From contig NZ_JAJUWS010000004.1 of NCBI RefSeq assembly GCF_021390475.1, positions 149,032 through 213,031 of the forward strand: a stretch of 64,000 bases of DNA, written 5' to 3'. The notes beneath the pieces are model-generated. The model was not told the DNA's origin. It worked only from the letters and a program-made list of their open reading frames with translations, and did not search any database. Of the stretch, positions 56,327 to 64,000 are shown piece by piece; within the stretch, counting starts at the first letter, position 1, and each line of letters starts with the position of its first letter. Source of the DNA: Streptomyces sp. ST2-7A. GTDB lineage: Bacteria; Actinomycetota; Actinomycetes; Streptomycetales; Streptomycetaceae. A program made the translations under genes and the position numbers.

Positions 56327-57339
56327 CCACCCGGGAACTCGACGCCGCGGGCATCACCGACCCCGCCCTGCGCGAGGCGTACACCCACTGCCGGCGACTC
56401 AACGCCCGCCACGGCAAGACCTACTTCCTCGCCACCCGTCTCCTCCCCGTCGAACGCCGCCCCGCCGTCCACGCCCTCTACGGCTTCGCCCGCTGGGCCG
56501 ACGACATCGTCGACGACCTCGGGAGCGACGCCCCACCGGAACGCCGCCGCGCCCTGCTGGCCGAGCTCGACCACCGACTGACCGAGGGCCTGCGCAACGG
56601 GACGAGCCCCGAGCCCGTCGTCCGTGCCCTGGCCCACACCGCCGCGGTCCACGACATCGACCACCGTCACTTCACCGACTTCATGGCCTCCATGACCAGC
56701 GACCTGGAGGTCACCGACTACCCCACCTACGAACATCTGCGCGCCTATATGCACGGCTCCGCCGCCGTCATCGGACTGCAGATGCTCCCGATCCTCGGCA
56801 CCGTCGTACCCCGCGGGGAAGCCGCCCCCCACGCCGCCGCGCTCGGAGAGGCGTTCCAACTCACCAACTTCATCCGGGACGTGGGGGAGGATCTCGACCG
56901 GGGCCGCGTCTACCTGCCCGCCGACCTCCTCGCGGCCCACGGCGCCGATCGCTCCCTGCTGCTGTGGAGCCGGACCACCGGCCGTCGGGACCGCCGCATC
57001 ACCGCGGCCCTGAGATCCGCGACCGACCTCACCCGCTCCGTCTACCGCACCGCCGTTCCCGGCATCCCCATGCTCGACCCCGTCGCCCGTCCCTGCATCC
57101 GCACCGCCCTCATCCTCTACGGCGGCATCCTGCGCGCCGTCGAGGAGGACGGTTACGCCGCCGTCCACCGCCGCGCGGTGGTACCCCGGCGCCGCCGCGC
57201 GGCCGTGGCCCTCGACGGCCTGGTACGACTGACCGCCGCCCGGTTGACGGCTCCCCGGGCGGGGCGACCGAACGACCCGCCCGCCCCCGGCCACCCCCCG
57301 ACCGGCACCCGCCGTCCCGCACCCCGCCAACGCGCCTGA
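56323..57339 (+). CDS. crtB: Phytoene synthase
   Basis: A 338-residue squalene/phytoene synthase family enzyme that joins two geranylgeranyl diphosphates. [20 protein letters not shown] has the first DxxxD, and [20 protein letters not shown] the second. The C-terminal 50 residues are Arg/Pro-rich. A 26-base gap separates it from the Rieske gene. Confidence 0.95.
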   Translation: MTTRELDAAGITDPALREAYTHCRRLNARHGKTYFLATRLLPVERRPAVHALYGFARWADDIVDDLGSDAPPERRRALLAELDHRLTEGLRNGTSPEPVVRALAHTAAVHDIDHRHFTDFMASMTSDLEVTDYPTYEHLRAYMHGSAAVIGLQMLPILGTVVPRGEAAPHAAALGEAFQLTNFIRDVGEDLDRGRVYLPADLLAAHGADRSLLLWSRTTGRRDRRITAALRSATDLTRSVYRTAVPGIPMLDPVARPCIRTALILYGGILRAVEEDGYAAVHRRAVVPRRRRAAVALDGLVRLTAARLTAPRAGRPNDPPAPGHPPTGTRRPAPRQRA

Positions 57340-57365
57340 AACCCGACGCGAGGAAAGGAGATCCC

Positions 57366-58379
57366 ATGTCCGTCCCGGGCCCCGCCCCCCGCGGTCGCCT
57401 CCCGCTCGGCCTGCGCCGCGACCCCGTGGCCTGGGAACGCCAGAAACCCACCTGGCGGCAGGCCAAACCCTCGACCATCGAGGCCGCCCTCAAACGGGCC
57501 CTGACCCGCCCCTCCGGCAACTGGTTCGTCGTCGCAGCCTCCCGCGACATCACCGCCGACCGCCCCCTGGGGCGCACCGTCTCCGGGACCGAACTGGTCC
57601 TGTGGCGCACCGCCGACGGCCGGATCGTCGCGGGCCCCGGCGCCTGCCCCCACCTCGGCGCGCCGCTGAAGGACAGCCCGGTGCGCTGCGGCACCCTGAT
57701 CTGCCACTGGCACGGCCTGGCCCTCGACGGCGGGGCCCACGCCGGCTGGGAACCCGTACCCGTCCACGACGACGGCGTCCTGGTATGGGTTCGGCTGGAC
57801 ACCGTCGGCGGGGAGGAGTCCCTCGACGCCCCGGTGGTCCCCACCCGCCCCGACCCGGCCGCGGCCCTCGACGCCGTCTACACCGGCTTCGGTACCTGCG
57901 AACCGCAGGACGTGATCGCCAACCGACTCGACCCCTGGCACGGCGCCTGGTTCCACCCCTACTCCTTCGTCGACCTCACGGTCAACCGCGCCCCCGAGGA
58001 GGACGAGGAGGACGAGGAGGGATTCGTCGTCGACGTCTCCTTCAAACTCGCCGGTCGCGTCGTCGTCCCCGTCCGGGCCGTGTTCACCGCCCCCGAACCC
58101 CGCACCGTCGCCATGCACATCACCGAGGGCGAGGGCGAGGGCTCCGTCGTCGAAACCCATGCCACTCCCGTCGGTCTCGACCCCCGTGGTCGCCCGCGCA
58201 CCGCCGTCGTCGAAGCCGTCGTCTGCGCCTCCGAACGTCCCGGGTTCGCCGCCGCCCGCGCCGCAGCCCCCCTGATGAGGCCCCTCGTGCGCGCGGCCGC
58301 CGGCCGCCTGTGGCGCGACGACCTCGCCTACGCCGAACGCCGCTGGGCTCTCCGCGCCTCCGGCCGCTTCCCCGGCTGA
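57366..58379 (+). CDS. Rieske non-heme iron oxygenase (DUF5914-like) in the carotenoid operon
   Basis: A 337-residue protein. ATG 57366 has AAAGGAGAT upstream. The Rieske ligands are C94/H96 (ACPHLGAPLKD) and C113/H116 (LICHWHGLAL). The catalytic-iron motif is NRLDPWHGAWFH, with N186, D189, H192 and H197 in the N-x2-D-x2-H-x4-H order. A Glu/Asp-rich loop lies at ~residues 212-219. I believe such Rieske proteins (DUF5914) accompany carotenoid genes in Streptomyces. It could hydroxylate or desaturate the carotenoid end; the reaction is inferred. No reductase or ferredoxin gene is adjacent. Confidence 0.85.
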   Translation: MSVPGPAPRGRLPLGLRRDPVAWERQKPTWRQAKPSTIEAALKRALTRPSGNWFVVAASRDITADRPLGRTVSGTELVLWRTADGRIVAGPGACPHLGAPLKDSPVRCGTLICHWHGLALDGGAHAGWEPVPVHDDGVLVWVRLDTVGGEESLDAPVVPTRPDPAAALDAVYTGFGTCEPQDVIANRLDPWHGAWFHPYSFVDLTVNRAPEEDEEDEEGFVVDVSFKLAGRVVVPVRAVFTAPEPRTVAMHITEGEGEGSVVETHATPVGLDPRGRPRTAVVEAVVCASERPGFAAARAAAPLMRPLVRAAAGRLWRDDLAYAERRWALRASGRFPG

Positions 58380-58399
58380 CCCCGAACCCTCTCCGCCAC

Positions 58400-58446
58400 C
58401 GCGCGGTCGCCGTCCCCGGAACAGTCCCGGGGACGGCGACCGCGCG
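58400..58446. terminator. Very strong terminator of the crt operon
   Basis: A perfect 20-bp stem: CGCGCGGTCGCCGTCCCCGG (58400-58419) pairs with 58427-58446 around a 7-base loop. It lies 20 bases after the Rieske stop and just before the converging gene at 58453. Confidence 0.93.
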
Positions 58447-58452
58447 ATGTTC

Positions 58453-58854
58453 TCAGCTCGTCCCGTCGCGTCCCGAGAGCCTCAACCGCACTTCCACCTC
58501 GTGCTCACCCGGTACCGTTCCACGGTCCTCCGCGGCGAAAGCCGTCTCCAGCGCTTTCCGCACCCGCCGCACCGGCGGAACGGTGCCGTACAGCACCGCC
58601 TCCACCGACTCGCCGAGCCCCACCGGATCCCCCGCCACGGGGGGCGCCGCCGGGTCGCCGCTCCCGGCGTCCACCACCAGCGACCACACCATCCTGTCCC
58701 CACCCGTCGTCCCGGCGGAGCCTCCCTCGTGATCCTCCTCTTCCGTCGCTCCCGGGAAGGCCGCCCGCAGGACACGGAAGACGGCGTCGGCGGTCTCCCG
58801 ACCGCAGTCGGTGACCTGCACGCTCACGCGTTCGTCGGTATCGGCTGTGCTCAT
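58453..58854 (-). CDS. Hypothetical protein
   Basis: A 133-residue acidic protein starting MSTADTDERVSVQVTDCGRE. A GGAG site lies upstream of ATG 58852-58854. The middle has DRMVWSLVVDAGSG and the end VRKALETAFAAEDRGTVPGE and VEVRLRLSG, suggesting a small alpha/beta fold. No signal peptide or helix. I do not recognise it. It converges on the crt operon. Confidence 0.6.
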   Translation of the reverse strand: MSTADTDERVSVQVTDCGRETADAVFRVLRAAFPGATEEEDHEGGSAGTTGGDRMVWSLVVDAGSGDPAAPPVAGDPVGLGESVEAVLYGTVPPVRRVRKALETAFAAEDRGTVPGEHEVEVRLRLSGRDGTS

Positions 58855-59053
58855 CGTCCACCACTCCTCGGTGCTCCGATTTCCGTCCTCGACGGTACGC
58901 CCCACCGGCGCACCCGGCGCGGGGATCCCTCCCCCGCCTCCCTGCCCCGGCGCCCCGGAGGACCATCCCGCGCGGCATCCCCCGCGCAGGACTCACCCGT
59001 GGGGGAAACGGAGGGGAGCCCGCGCCGGAACACCGGAGGACGGGACCATCCCC

Positions 59054-59656
59054 TCAGCTCTGGAGCCGGGTCGCGATATCGGCCAGATGCCGACCCTGGT
59101 AGCGGGCGGCCGCCAGCGTCGCCGCGTCCGGCGTCTCGCCGCCCCCGCTGGGCCAACTGGTGCCGTAGGGGTTGCCACCCGCCTCGAACAGCAGCGGGTC
59201 GGTGTAGCCGGGCGGGACGATCAAGCACCCCCAGTGGTAGAACACGTTGTTCATCGCCAGAATGGTCGATTCCAGCCCACCGTGCCGGTTCAGGGCGGAG
59301 GTGAAGCTGGTCACCGGCTTGTTGTGGAAAGCCCCGGCCTGCCACAGCCCGCCCGTCTGGTCGATGAACTGCTTCAGTTGGGCGGTGACGTTTCCGAACC
59401 GGGTGGGGCTGCCGAACGCGTACGCAGTCGCCCATTCCAGGTCGTCCAGCGTCGCCTCCGTGACCTCGTCCTTCGTCGCGTCCACGTGGGCACGCCACGC
59501 GGGGTTCGCGTCGACGGCGGTGTCCGGGGCGAGCTCGGGCGCCCGGCGCAGCCTCACCTCCGCGCCCTGCCCCTCGGCCCCCTCGGCCACCGCCTTGGCC
59601 AACTGGTAGACGTTCCCGGTGGCGCTGTAGTAGACCACTGCGACCCGCACACTCAT
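59054..59656 (-). CDS. wrbA: WrbA-type NAD(P)H:quinone oxidoreductase
   Basis: A 200-residue flavodoxin-like protein. ATG 59654-59656 follows GGAGAT. VAVVYYSATGNVYQLAKAVA binds the FMN phosphate, FGSPTRFGNVTAQLKQFIDQ and GGLESTILAMNNVFYHWGCL then VPPGYTDPLLFEAGGNPYGT are WrbA hallmarks. It reduces quinones by two electrons, protecting against redox stress. Confidence 0.95.
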   Translation of the reverse strand: MSVRVAVVYYSATGNVYQLAKAVAEGAEGQGAEVRLRRAPELAPDTAVDANPAWRAHVDATKDEVTEATLDDLEWATAYAFGSPTRFGNVTAQLKQFIDQTGGLWQAGAFHNKPVTSFTSALNRHGGLESTILAMNNVFYHWGCLIVPPGYTDPLLFEAGGNPYGTSWPSGGGETPDAATLAAARYQGRHLADIATRLQS

Positions 59657-59913
59657 GGGTGATCTCCGAATCCTCGGTGTTCCGGTGCTGCCTCGACTTT
59701 CCCGCGTGAGAGGTGGGCACACCCTCCCGCCACGACTTCGGCCCCGGGTCTTCCTCCGGACGCAGTAACCACTTCGCCCCCCGCCCCGCCGCCGGGACAA
59801 TCGGCGCTGCCTCCCGGCCCCGGGTGGCTCCGCCGGGACATCGCCGGGATGACGACCGTCCCGGCCTCCCCGGCACGGCGGGGACCGTCCCCTCGACCTG
59901 ACATCATCAAGGC

Positions 59914-60597
59914 ATGGTTGAACGAGTCATCGGGGCCTGCGACGGAGCGGCCAAGGGCAACCCCGGGCCCGCGGGGTGGGCCTTCGTCCTCGCGGACCCC
60001 TCCGGTACCCCGCGGCGCTGGCAGGCCGGCCCGCTCGGGCACAGCACCAACAACATCGGCGAACTCACCGCCCTGGAACGACTGCTGGCCGCCACGGACC
60101 CCGGAACGCCCCTGGAGGTCCGTCTCGACAGCACCTACACCCGGGACGCGGTGACGAAGTGGCTGCCGGGGTGGAAGCGCAGGGGCTGGAAGACCGCGGC
60201 CGGTAAACCGGTGGCGAACCGGGAACTCATCGAGCGCATCGACGAACTCCTCGACGGACGTGACATCACCTTCGTCCACGTCCCCGCGCACCGAGTGGAC
60301 GGTGATCCGCTGAACGCCATCGCGGACAAAGCCGCGAGCGACGCGGCCCGCACCCAGCGGGCCGGCGGGGGAACGGCGGCCGACCTCCCCGTGCCCGACC
60401 CCGTGCCCACCACCGCAGCGGCGCCCCGGACCCGCACCCCGGATTCCACCACCCGAAGCTCCCCGGGAGGCGCGCGCACTCTGGCCGCCAGGTTCCCCGG
60501 AACCTGCCCCTGCTCCCGCCCCTACGCCAAGGGGGACACCATCACCCGGGTCGGGAAAACCTGGGGTCATCCGGAGTGCGCCGACACCCACTCCTGA
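59914..60597 (+). CDS. Ribonuclease HI with C-terminal Cys-containing extension
   Basis: A 227-residue protein. The RNase H core is residues ~1-148: ACDGAAKGNPGPAGWAF (catalytic D10), NNIGELTALE, RLDSTYTRDAV and NAIADKAASDAA give the D-E-D-D set. A Pro/Thr linker leads to a short C-terminal domain, CPCSRPYAKGDTITRVGK and HPEC, with three Cys and a His that could bind zinc. It cuts RNA in RNA-DNA hybrids. The extension is not part of classical RNase HI. No clear ribosome site is present. Confidence 0.92.
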   Translation: MVERVIGACDGAAKGNPGPAGWAFVLADPSGTPRRWQAGPLGHSTNNIGELTALERLLAATDPGTPLEVRLDSTYTRDAVTKWLPGWKRRGWKTAAGKPVANRELIERIDELLDGRDITFVHVPAHRVDGDPLNAIADKAASDAARTQRAGGGTAADLPVPDPVPTTAAAPRTRTPDSTTRSSPGGARTLAARFPGTCPCSRPYAKGDTITRVGKTWGHPECADTHS

Positions 60598-60619
60598 TCC
60601 CCCGGACACCTGTCGCTCC

Positions 60620-60656
60620 CCGGTACCCGTCGACTTCGGTGGGCGACGGGTACCGG
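60620..60656 (+). terminator. Terminator after the RNase HI gene
   Basis: CCGGTACCCGTCG (60620-60632) pairs perfectly with CGACGGGTACCGG (60644-60656) around an 11-base loop. Confidence 0.82.
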
Positions 60657-61227
60657 AGCACGTCTTCCGGCCGAGGCGTGGTCGGAGAGGGGGAGACCGG
60701 TGACGAGATCCACCTCATCCGTGAGACCCTCGCCCCGGTGCCCCGAGGGCCCCGAGGGCCCCGCACCGGACGGTGGACCACCGCCCCTCCCCGCCGACCG
60801 CGCCCGCCGGGTGGTGGGGCACCCGGATATCCGGTGTCGTGGGCGGAGCCCGGGTCCCCGGGACCGGTGGCCGGCCGCACCAATCGGGATTCATCGGTGG
60901 GCTCGGGAACGACGGCGAAGCCGCAGCTCTCCCTTTGGTGAAGATGAACCTCTCGTCCCCACTCTCGAGGAGGCGTCCATCGCGGCGGACGGCGCACCGG
61001 AGAGGTCGACACAGGACGGCTTCGCCAGAGGGTCGGGGAGTCGCGAGCCCCTGTCCTCCGGCGCCCCTCCGCCGAGGGGTGTCGAAGAAGATCACCGGAG
61101 CCGAGGGACGGGGGAAGCCACCGCGCCAACCGGAACGGCCCGCACCCGAAGCGATGCGACCGGCATATCGAAAGCAACACCACCGCGGTGGCCCCGGAAT
61201 CCGTCGGGAAGGCGGGACCTTCGGGGC
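60657..61227. other. Gene-poor stretch
   Basis: No gene is supported. Long open frames exist on both strands, but none has a ribosome site plus recognisable protein pattern. A short GAGGGCCCC direct repeat is seen near 60746-60763. Confidence 0.35.
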
Positions 61228-61602
61228 TCAGTCGGACGACGGACCCGGGAGCACCTTCGCCAGAGCGGTGGGGACATCGAGATGAGCGGGAAGGATGTGC
61301 TCCAGACCGGTGGTGGCCAGAACCTGCCGCAACCACCCCGGAACTGCCGCGAGGGTCAGCGACCCACCATCCCTTTGTAGACGCTTGTACAACTCGATCA
61401 TCACACTCAGGCCACCGGATTCCAGGAACTCCACCCCGGACAGGTCCAGCACCAGATGGCGTACGCCGTCGTCGGGAAGAGCGTTCAGGCTCTCGCGCAG
61501 GGTCGGGAGATTCCAGGTGTCGATCTCCCCGGCGAGGGCGACCACCGCGACCCCCGCCTCCCGGTGCTCGATCGCCATCCGGATGCCGTCATCACCGACC
61601 AT
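61228..61602 (-). CDS. STAS-domain anti-sigma factor antagonist-like protein
   Basis: A 124-residue STAS protein. ATG 61600-61602 follows GGAACGAGAAG. The fold is clear: VAVVALAGEIDTWNLPTLRE, GVRHLVLDLSGVEFLESGGL and LYKRLQRDGGSLTLAAVPG. At the phosphorylation site of SpoIIAA-type antagonists (DSSG) it reads ESGG, so the phosphorylated Ser position is Gly63. Either it is not switched by an RsbW-type kinase in the usual way, or the adjacent Ser62 is used. No kinase or sigma gene is next to it. Confidence 0.88.
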   Translation of the reverse strand: MVGDDGIRMAIEHREAGVAVVALAGEIDTWNLPTLRESLNALPDDGVRHLVLDLSGVEFLESGGLSVMIELYKRLQRDGGSLTLAAVPGWLRQVLATTGLEHILPAHLDVPTALAKVLPGPSSD

Positions 61603-62477
61603 GCTTCTCGTTCCGTCCTCGTCGCGACCCGGGGTGCGCTCCGGCGCGAACACCGCTGGAGTCGAACACATCCTTTCACGGCAGGAGGCCGACCCCGTCG
61701 AGCGCATCACCTCACCGCACGCCCCATTCGCCCGTCAGGGAGGATTCTTCGCCTTGATTCGGACTCCTCACCGCCCTCCGACGCCGGCCGTCGTCGTGGA
61801 CCGAGGGGCGGACACGGTGTCCGGAACCCGATGCCCGCGGTGTGTTTCGACCACCGTCGGTATGTGGTGGGATCACGGGCGGATGACCGGGGGTCGGTCG
61901 GACACCCATCCGGAGACTCCATCGCCGCGGCCCCTCGGAGCCACGCCGGAGATCGCGCCCCGGTCACCATCAATACGCCCTTGATTACGAGTGGGTTGTG
62001 GAGGCGGCGGGCCTCCCGGACCGGTGGCCGGCTCACGGCCCATGACGCGGGTTTGATCCCCCAGAGGATCCGATGCCCATCGTGTACCCGGCCGAGGTCG
62101 GCGATTCCGCGGAGGAGCTGGGGTCGGCCATCGGTGGAGAACGTGGGGACGGCGGTCGGAGCCAAGCGACTGGTGCCGCATCTGGGGTGATATGAGCGTT
62201 TTGCGATTCCCGTTGACCCGTACCGGGGCCCCGGGGCGGGGACGCCGAGGGCTTTCCGTCGCGTGGTCCGACGTTCTGCGCCGAGGGGCACCCCGCGGCC
62301 TGTCGGATGCCCCGGGTGAGTGGCGGGAAGACAACGCAGTCGACCGCCGGGGGCGGTGATTCGCCCTTCCGCGGTCGGTGGGAACCCCGCGCCGGACCAG
62401 CACCCATGGCAACTTTCGGTTATCTTCTGTGCGCTCCGCGTGTTTGTCGTGGTCGGGGGTGTGAGTCGGGAGGTTCG
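61603..62477. other. Gene-poor stretch
   Basis: No gene is supported. The sequence looks less GC-rich than the rest (TTGATTACG, TGATATGAGCG). One minus-strand frame around 61950-62200 (LWGIKPASWAVSRPPVREA) is open but not recognised. Confidence 0.35.
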
Positions 62478-63239
62478 ATGATCGGGTGGACGGGAAGTAG
62501 TGGGGTTCTGGCCTTGATCATCCTGCCGGTGTTGGTCTGGGTGGGGCAGGACGTGCTTCCGGTTGGGGACCCCTGTGACCCCTGTGACCCCGGTGTCGTT
62601 CCGGGAGTCATGCATCCGGTGGTCGGACCGGATGACGCGCCGGCGGCCGGGATGGGGCGTGACGTGTCGCCGAAAGAGGTCGGCTCTCCGGTACCGGCTC
62701 CATCGGCGTCCCCGATGTCGTTCGAGGCCGGTTTCCGGGGTTGCCCGGTGTCTGAGTCGATCATGATCACGAGGGGGGTCGTCCGCGCCGACCCACTCCG
62801 GCCGGGTGGTCCCGTCGGTCCCGCCCCGCTTGTGGGAGACGGCCGATGTCCGCTGTCGTCGGCGGTGTGGTTGCGGCTGTGGTTCCCGCCCGCGCCGGTT
62901 ATCCGTTGCCCGGTGTGCACGGCATGGTGTTGCTCGCGGACGACACGGCCGCGATTCATGTGCGTTCTCGGCGGACGTTGTCCCCGGTGTGCGGCCGGGT
63001 CGCGGCCGCCGGGTGGCGGATCGACACGGTCGGTTCCGGCGAGGACGACCGCCTGCCGGGTCCGCACCCCGGGGTCCGTCCGGGGCGCGGCGGCCGGGAG
63101 CCGCGGATGGGGCCGGAGCCCCGTCCCGCCCCGATCGCCCGGTCCACCGCGGTGCGGTTCGGAACCGCGCTCCGTGTGTCGGCCGGTTCGGCCGACACCG
63201 GCCCTCCGCCGTTGCCCACGGACTCCCGGGCCCCGGTGA
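62478..63239 (+). CDS. Possible small membrane-anchored ORF (start supported, end doubtful)
   Basis: ATG 62478 has GGGAGG 5 bases upstream, and the first ~25 residues (MIGWTGSSGVLALIILPVLV) form one hydrophobic helix. A Pro/Asp/Gly-rich stretch follows, coded partly by a 9-base repeat. Beyond about 62845 the frame lies under another, better-looking gene and its composition becomes unlikely. So the real protein may be shorter, or broken by a frameshift. Function unknown. Confidence 0.2.
   Translation: MIGWTGSSGVLALIILPVLVWVGQDVLPVGDPCDPCDPGVVPGVMHPVVGPDDAPAAGMGRDVSPKEVGSPVPAPSASPMSFEAGFRGCPVSESIMITRGVVRADPLRPGGPVGPAPLVGDGRCPLSSAVWLRLWFPPAPVIRCPVCTAWCCSRTTRPRFMCVLGGRCPRCAAGSRPPGGGSTRSVPARTTACRVRTPGSVRGAAAGSRGWGRSPVPPRSPGPPRCGSEPRSVCRPVRPTPALRRCPRTPGPR
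62568..62594. repeat. Three 9-base tandem units
   Basis: GACCCCTGT, GACCCCTGT and GACCCCGGT in a row. This resembles the 9-base repeats at 24046 and 32436 in period but not in exact sequence. Confidence 0.75.
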
Positions 63240-63457
63240 GCGAACGGCTGCCGACCGCCACCGACTTGCCGTTTGGCGCCGTTGTCGTCGGGAATGGAAA
63301 CGGGCACGGTCTCGGGGTGGTGACCACCGCCCGGGGCCTGGTGCCGCATCATGCCAATCGGATCGTGATCGCGGGATTCCGATGGGTTTTCCGCAGAGGG
63401 GGTCGGCGGGTGCCGATTGTGGGAACGCCGGCGGATGTTCCGCTCCGGGTCTTGTGA
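62846..63457 (+). CDS. Hypothetical protein
   Basis: A 203-residue ORF. ATG 62846 has GGGAGA 6 bases upstream, and third-position GC is high enough to look coding. It opens MSAVVGGVVAAVVPARAG, with a weakly hydrophobic start, and has a charged Arg/Pro-rich middle (GVRPGRGGREPRMGPEPRPA) and a beta-rich end (GLGVVTTARGLVPHHANRIV then IAGFRWVFRRGGRRVPIVGT). The family is not recognised. Confidence 0.45.
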   Translation: MSAVVGGVVAAVVPARAGYPLPGVHGMVLLADDTAAIHVRSRRTLSPVCGRVAAAGWRIDTVGSGEDDRLPGPHPGVRPGRGGREPRMGPEPRPAPIARSTAVRFGTALRVSAGSADTGPPPLPTDSRAPVSERLPTATDLPFGAVVVGNGNGHGLGVVTTARGLVPHHANRIVIAGFRWVFRRGGRRVPIVGTPADVPLRVL

Positions 63458-63792
63458 GTTCGTCCTGCCGGTTGTTCGGCGACCGTGTGGGTCGGTCGCG
63501 TGGCCGCGGGCCGGTACCCCGCCTGTCGACGCCCCTCTTTCGGGTGATGTTCCACCGTCCTGTCGGCGAGGGCCCGCATCACGTCGGCACCTGAGCTTGA
63601 CGTCTGACGTGGACGTGCTTGGCGTTCCTTGATCGGTGCGGCGGCTTCTCGCCGTGGATGGGGAGGTGACGCTGTCGCGGTTGCATGTGCGGATCGTGTG
63701 CCCTCGCTGCCGACGTTGCGCCGGGTGATCAAGCGGGATCCGAGGGCGGGCCGAGTGCTTGAAGTGGCGCGCCCGGCAGGGGCCGGGCTGGG
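63458..63792. other. Intergenic stretch, nothing recognised
   Basis: About 335 bases with no supported gene. It contains the short repeats TGACGTCTGACGTGGACGTG near 63598-63617, which may be a regulatory patch. Confidence 0.3.
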
Positions 63793-64000
63793 TTGGAGCC
63801 GAGCCGGTATGACCGGGTGCCGGCGGATTTGGGGCTCGTGGACGGAAAGGGTGGTCGACTTGTCGTTGACGGTCCCCGTTATGTTTTTCGCGGTCCTGCA
63901 ACGGGACCGCTGGCCTCCGGGCCCGGCATGACTGTGTCCCCCTGTCGAAGGCATGACCCGGGGGGTGGTGTCACCGGGCCCGGGGGTGTTCGTCGGAGAC
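63793..64000 (+). CDS. Possible partial ORF running off the window
   Basis: An open frame from TTG 63793 to the end of the window, about 69 codons, including YDRVPADLGLVDGKGGRLVV and RYVFRGPATGPL, which look protein-like. The start is uncertain, the C-terminus is missing and the family is unknown. A competing frame (ATG 63629 to 63931) covers part of it; I find neither convincing. Confidence 0.2.
   Translation, partial: MEPSRYDRVPADLGLVDGKGGRLVVDGPRYVFRGPATGPLASGPGMTVSPCRRHDPGGGVTGPGGVRRR

Noticed and set aside
60657..61227. Open frames between the RNase HI and STAS genes
   Set aside because: Several overlapping frames on both strands, none with a ribosome site and recognisable pattern.
63629..63931. 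100-codon plus-strand ORF resembling a transposase linker (PSLPTLRRVIKRD)
   Set aside because: The likeness is to a short segment only, no catalytic residues are visible and the rest does not continue the family.

Overview
The window is very GC-rich (roughly 70-75% by eye). Genes are dense, GTG starts are common, and many junctions are ATGA/GTGA overlaps. Gene content is typical of a Streptomyces-like actinomycete: glycine-riboswitch gcvP, DUF1990, DUF3037, MocR regulators, and a crtE-crtI-crtB carotenoid operon. No rRNA, tRNA or CRISPR array was seen.

Layout. 1-12.2 kb holds ordinary chromosomal genes: PRC-barrel protein (partial), gcvP, a GCS2-type glutamate-cysteine ligase homologue, CPBP protease, EamA transporter, a divergent PNPOx-like/MocR pair, a Rieske lipoprotein and DUF1990. 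12.2-12.95 kb is gene-poor. 12.95-25.8 kb is a one-direction, mostly overlapping run of 13 genes that looks like a compact biosynthetic cluster. Its parts are an ACP, a class III aminotransferase, a hotdog thioesterase, a FabZ-like hotdog protein with a changed catalytic residue, a ketosynthase fused to a ketosynthase-like second domain, an AMP-dependent ligase, a type II thioesterase, an EamA exporter, an ornithine cyclodeaminase/mu-crystallin homologue, an FAD amino-acid oxidase, LYS1-like and LYS9-like saccharopine dehydrogenases, and a YbaK-type deacylase. A decayed tyrosine-integrase C-terminus lies just after it.

26.3-52.5 kb is again chromosomal core and accessory: HipA-like/DUF3037 pair, FabG and a second SDR, ung, a Gfo/Idh oxidoreductase, uppP and TVP38, a spermidine-synthase-like protein, DUF4442, DedA, a hexapeptide acyltransferase, a CoA-binding protein and YigZ. 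A MocR gene broken by a frameshift lies opposite lysE. Then come sbcDC, DUF885, Lrp with a Cys/Met-metabolism PLP enzyme, GNAT, SDR, purB and an SGNH hydrolase. 52.6-58.4 kb has a proline-rich lipoprotein and a carotenoid operon (crtE, crtI, crtB and a Rieske oxygenase) ending in a 20-bp perfect stem. 58.4-61.6 kb holds a small unknown protein, WrbA, RNase HI and a STAS protein. 61.6-64 kb is gene-poor and looks less GC-rich, with only weakly supported ORFs.

How the 13-gene block may work (inference): the two saccharopine dehydrogenases, the OCD homologue and the FAD enzyme could turn lysine into saccharopine, aminoadipate semialdehyde/piperideine-carboxylate and pipecolate. The ligase, ACP, ketosynthase and hotdog enzymes could extend an acyl or aminoacyl starter. 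The class III aminotransferase could add an amine, and the EamA protein could export the product. An opine-type metallophore is an alternative reading. I do not recognise this gene combination as a described cluster.
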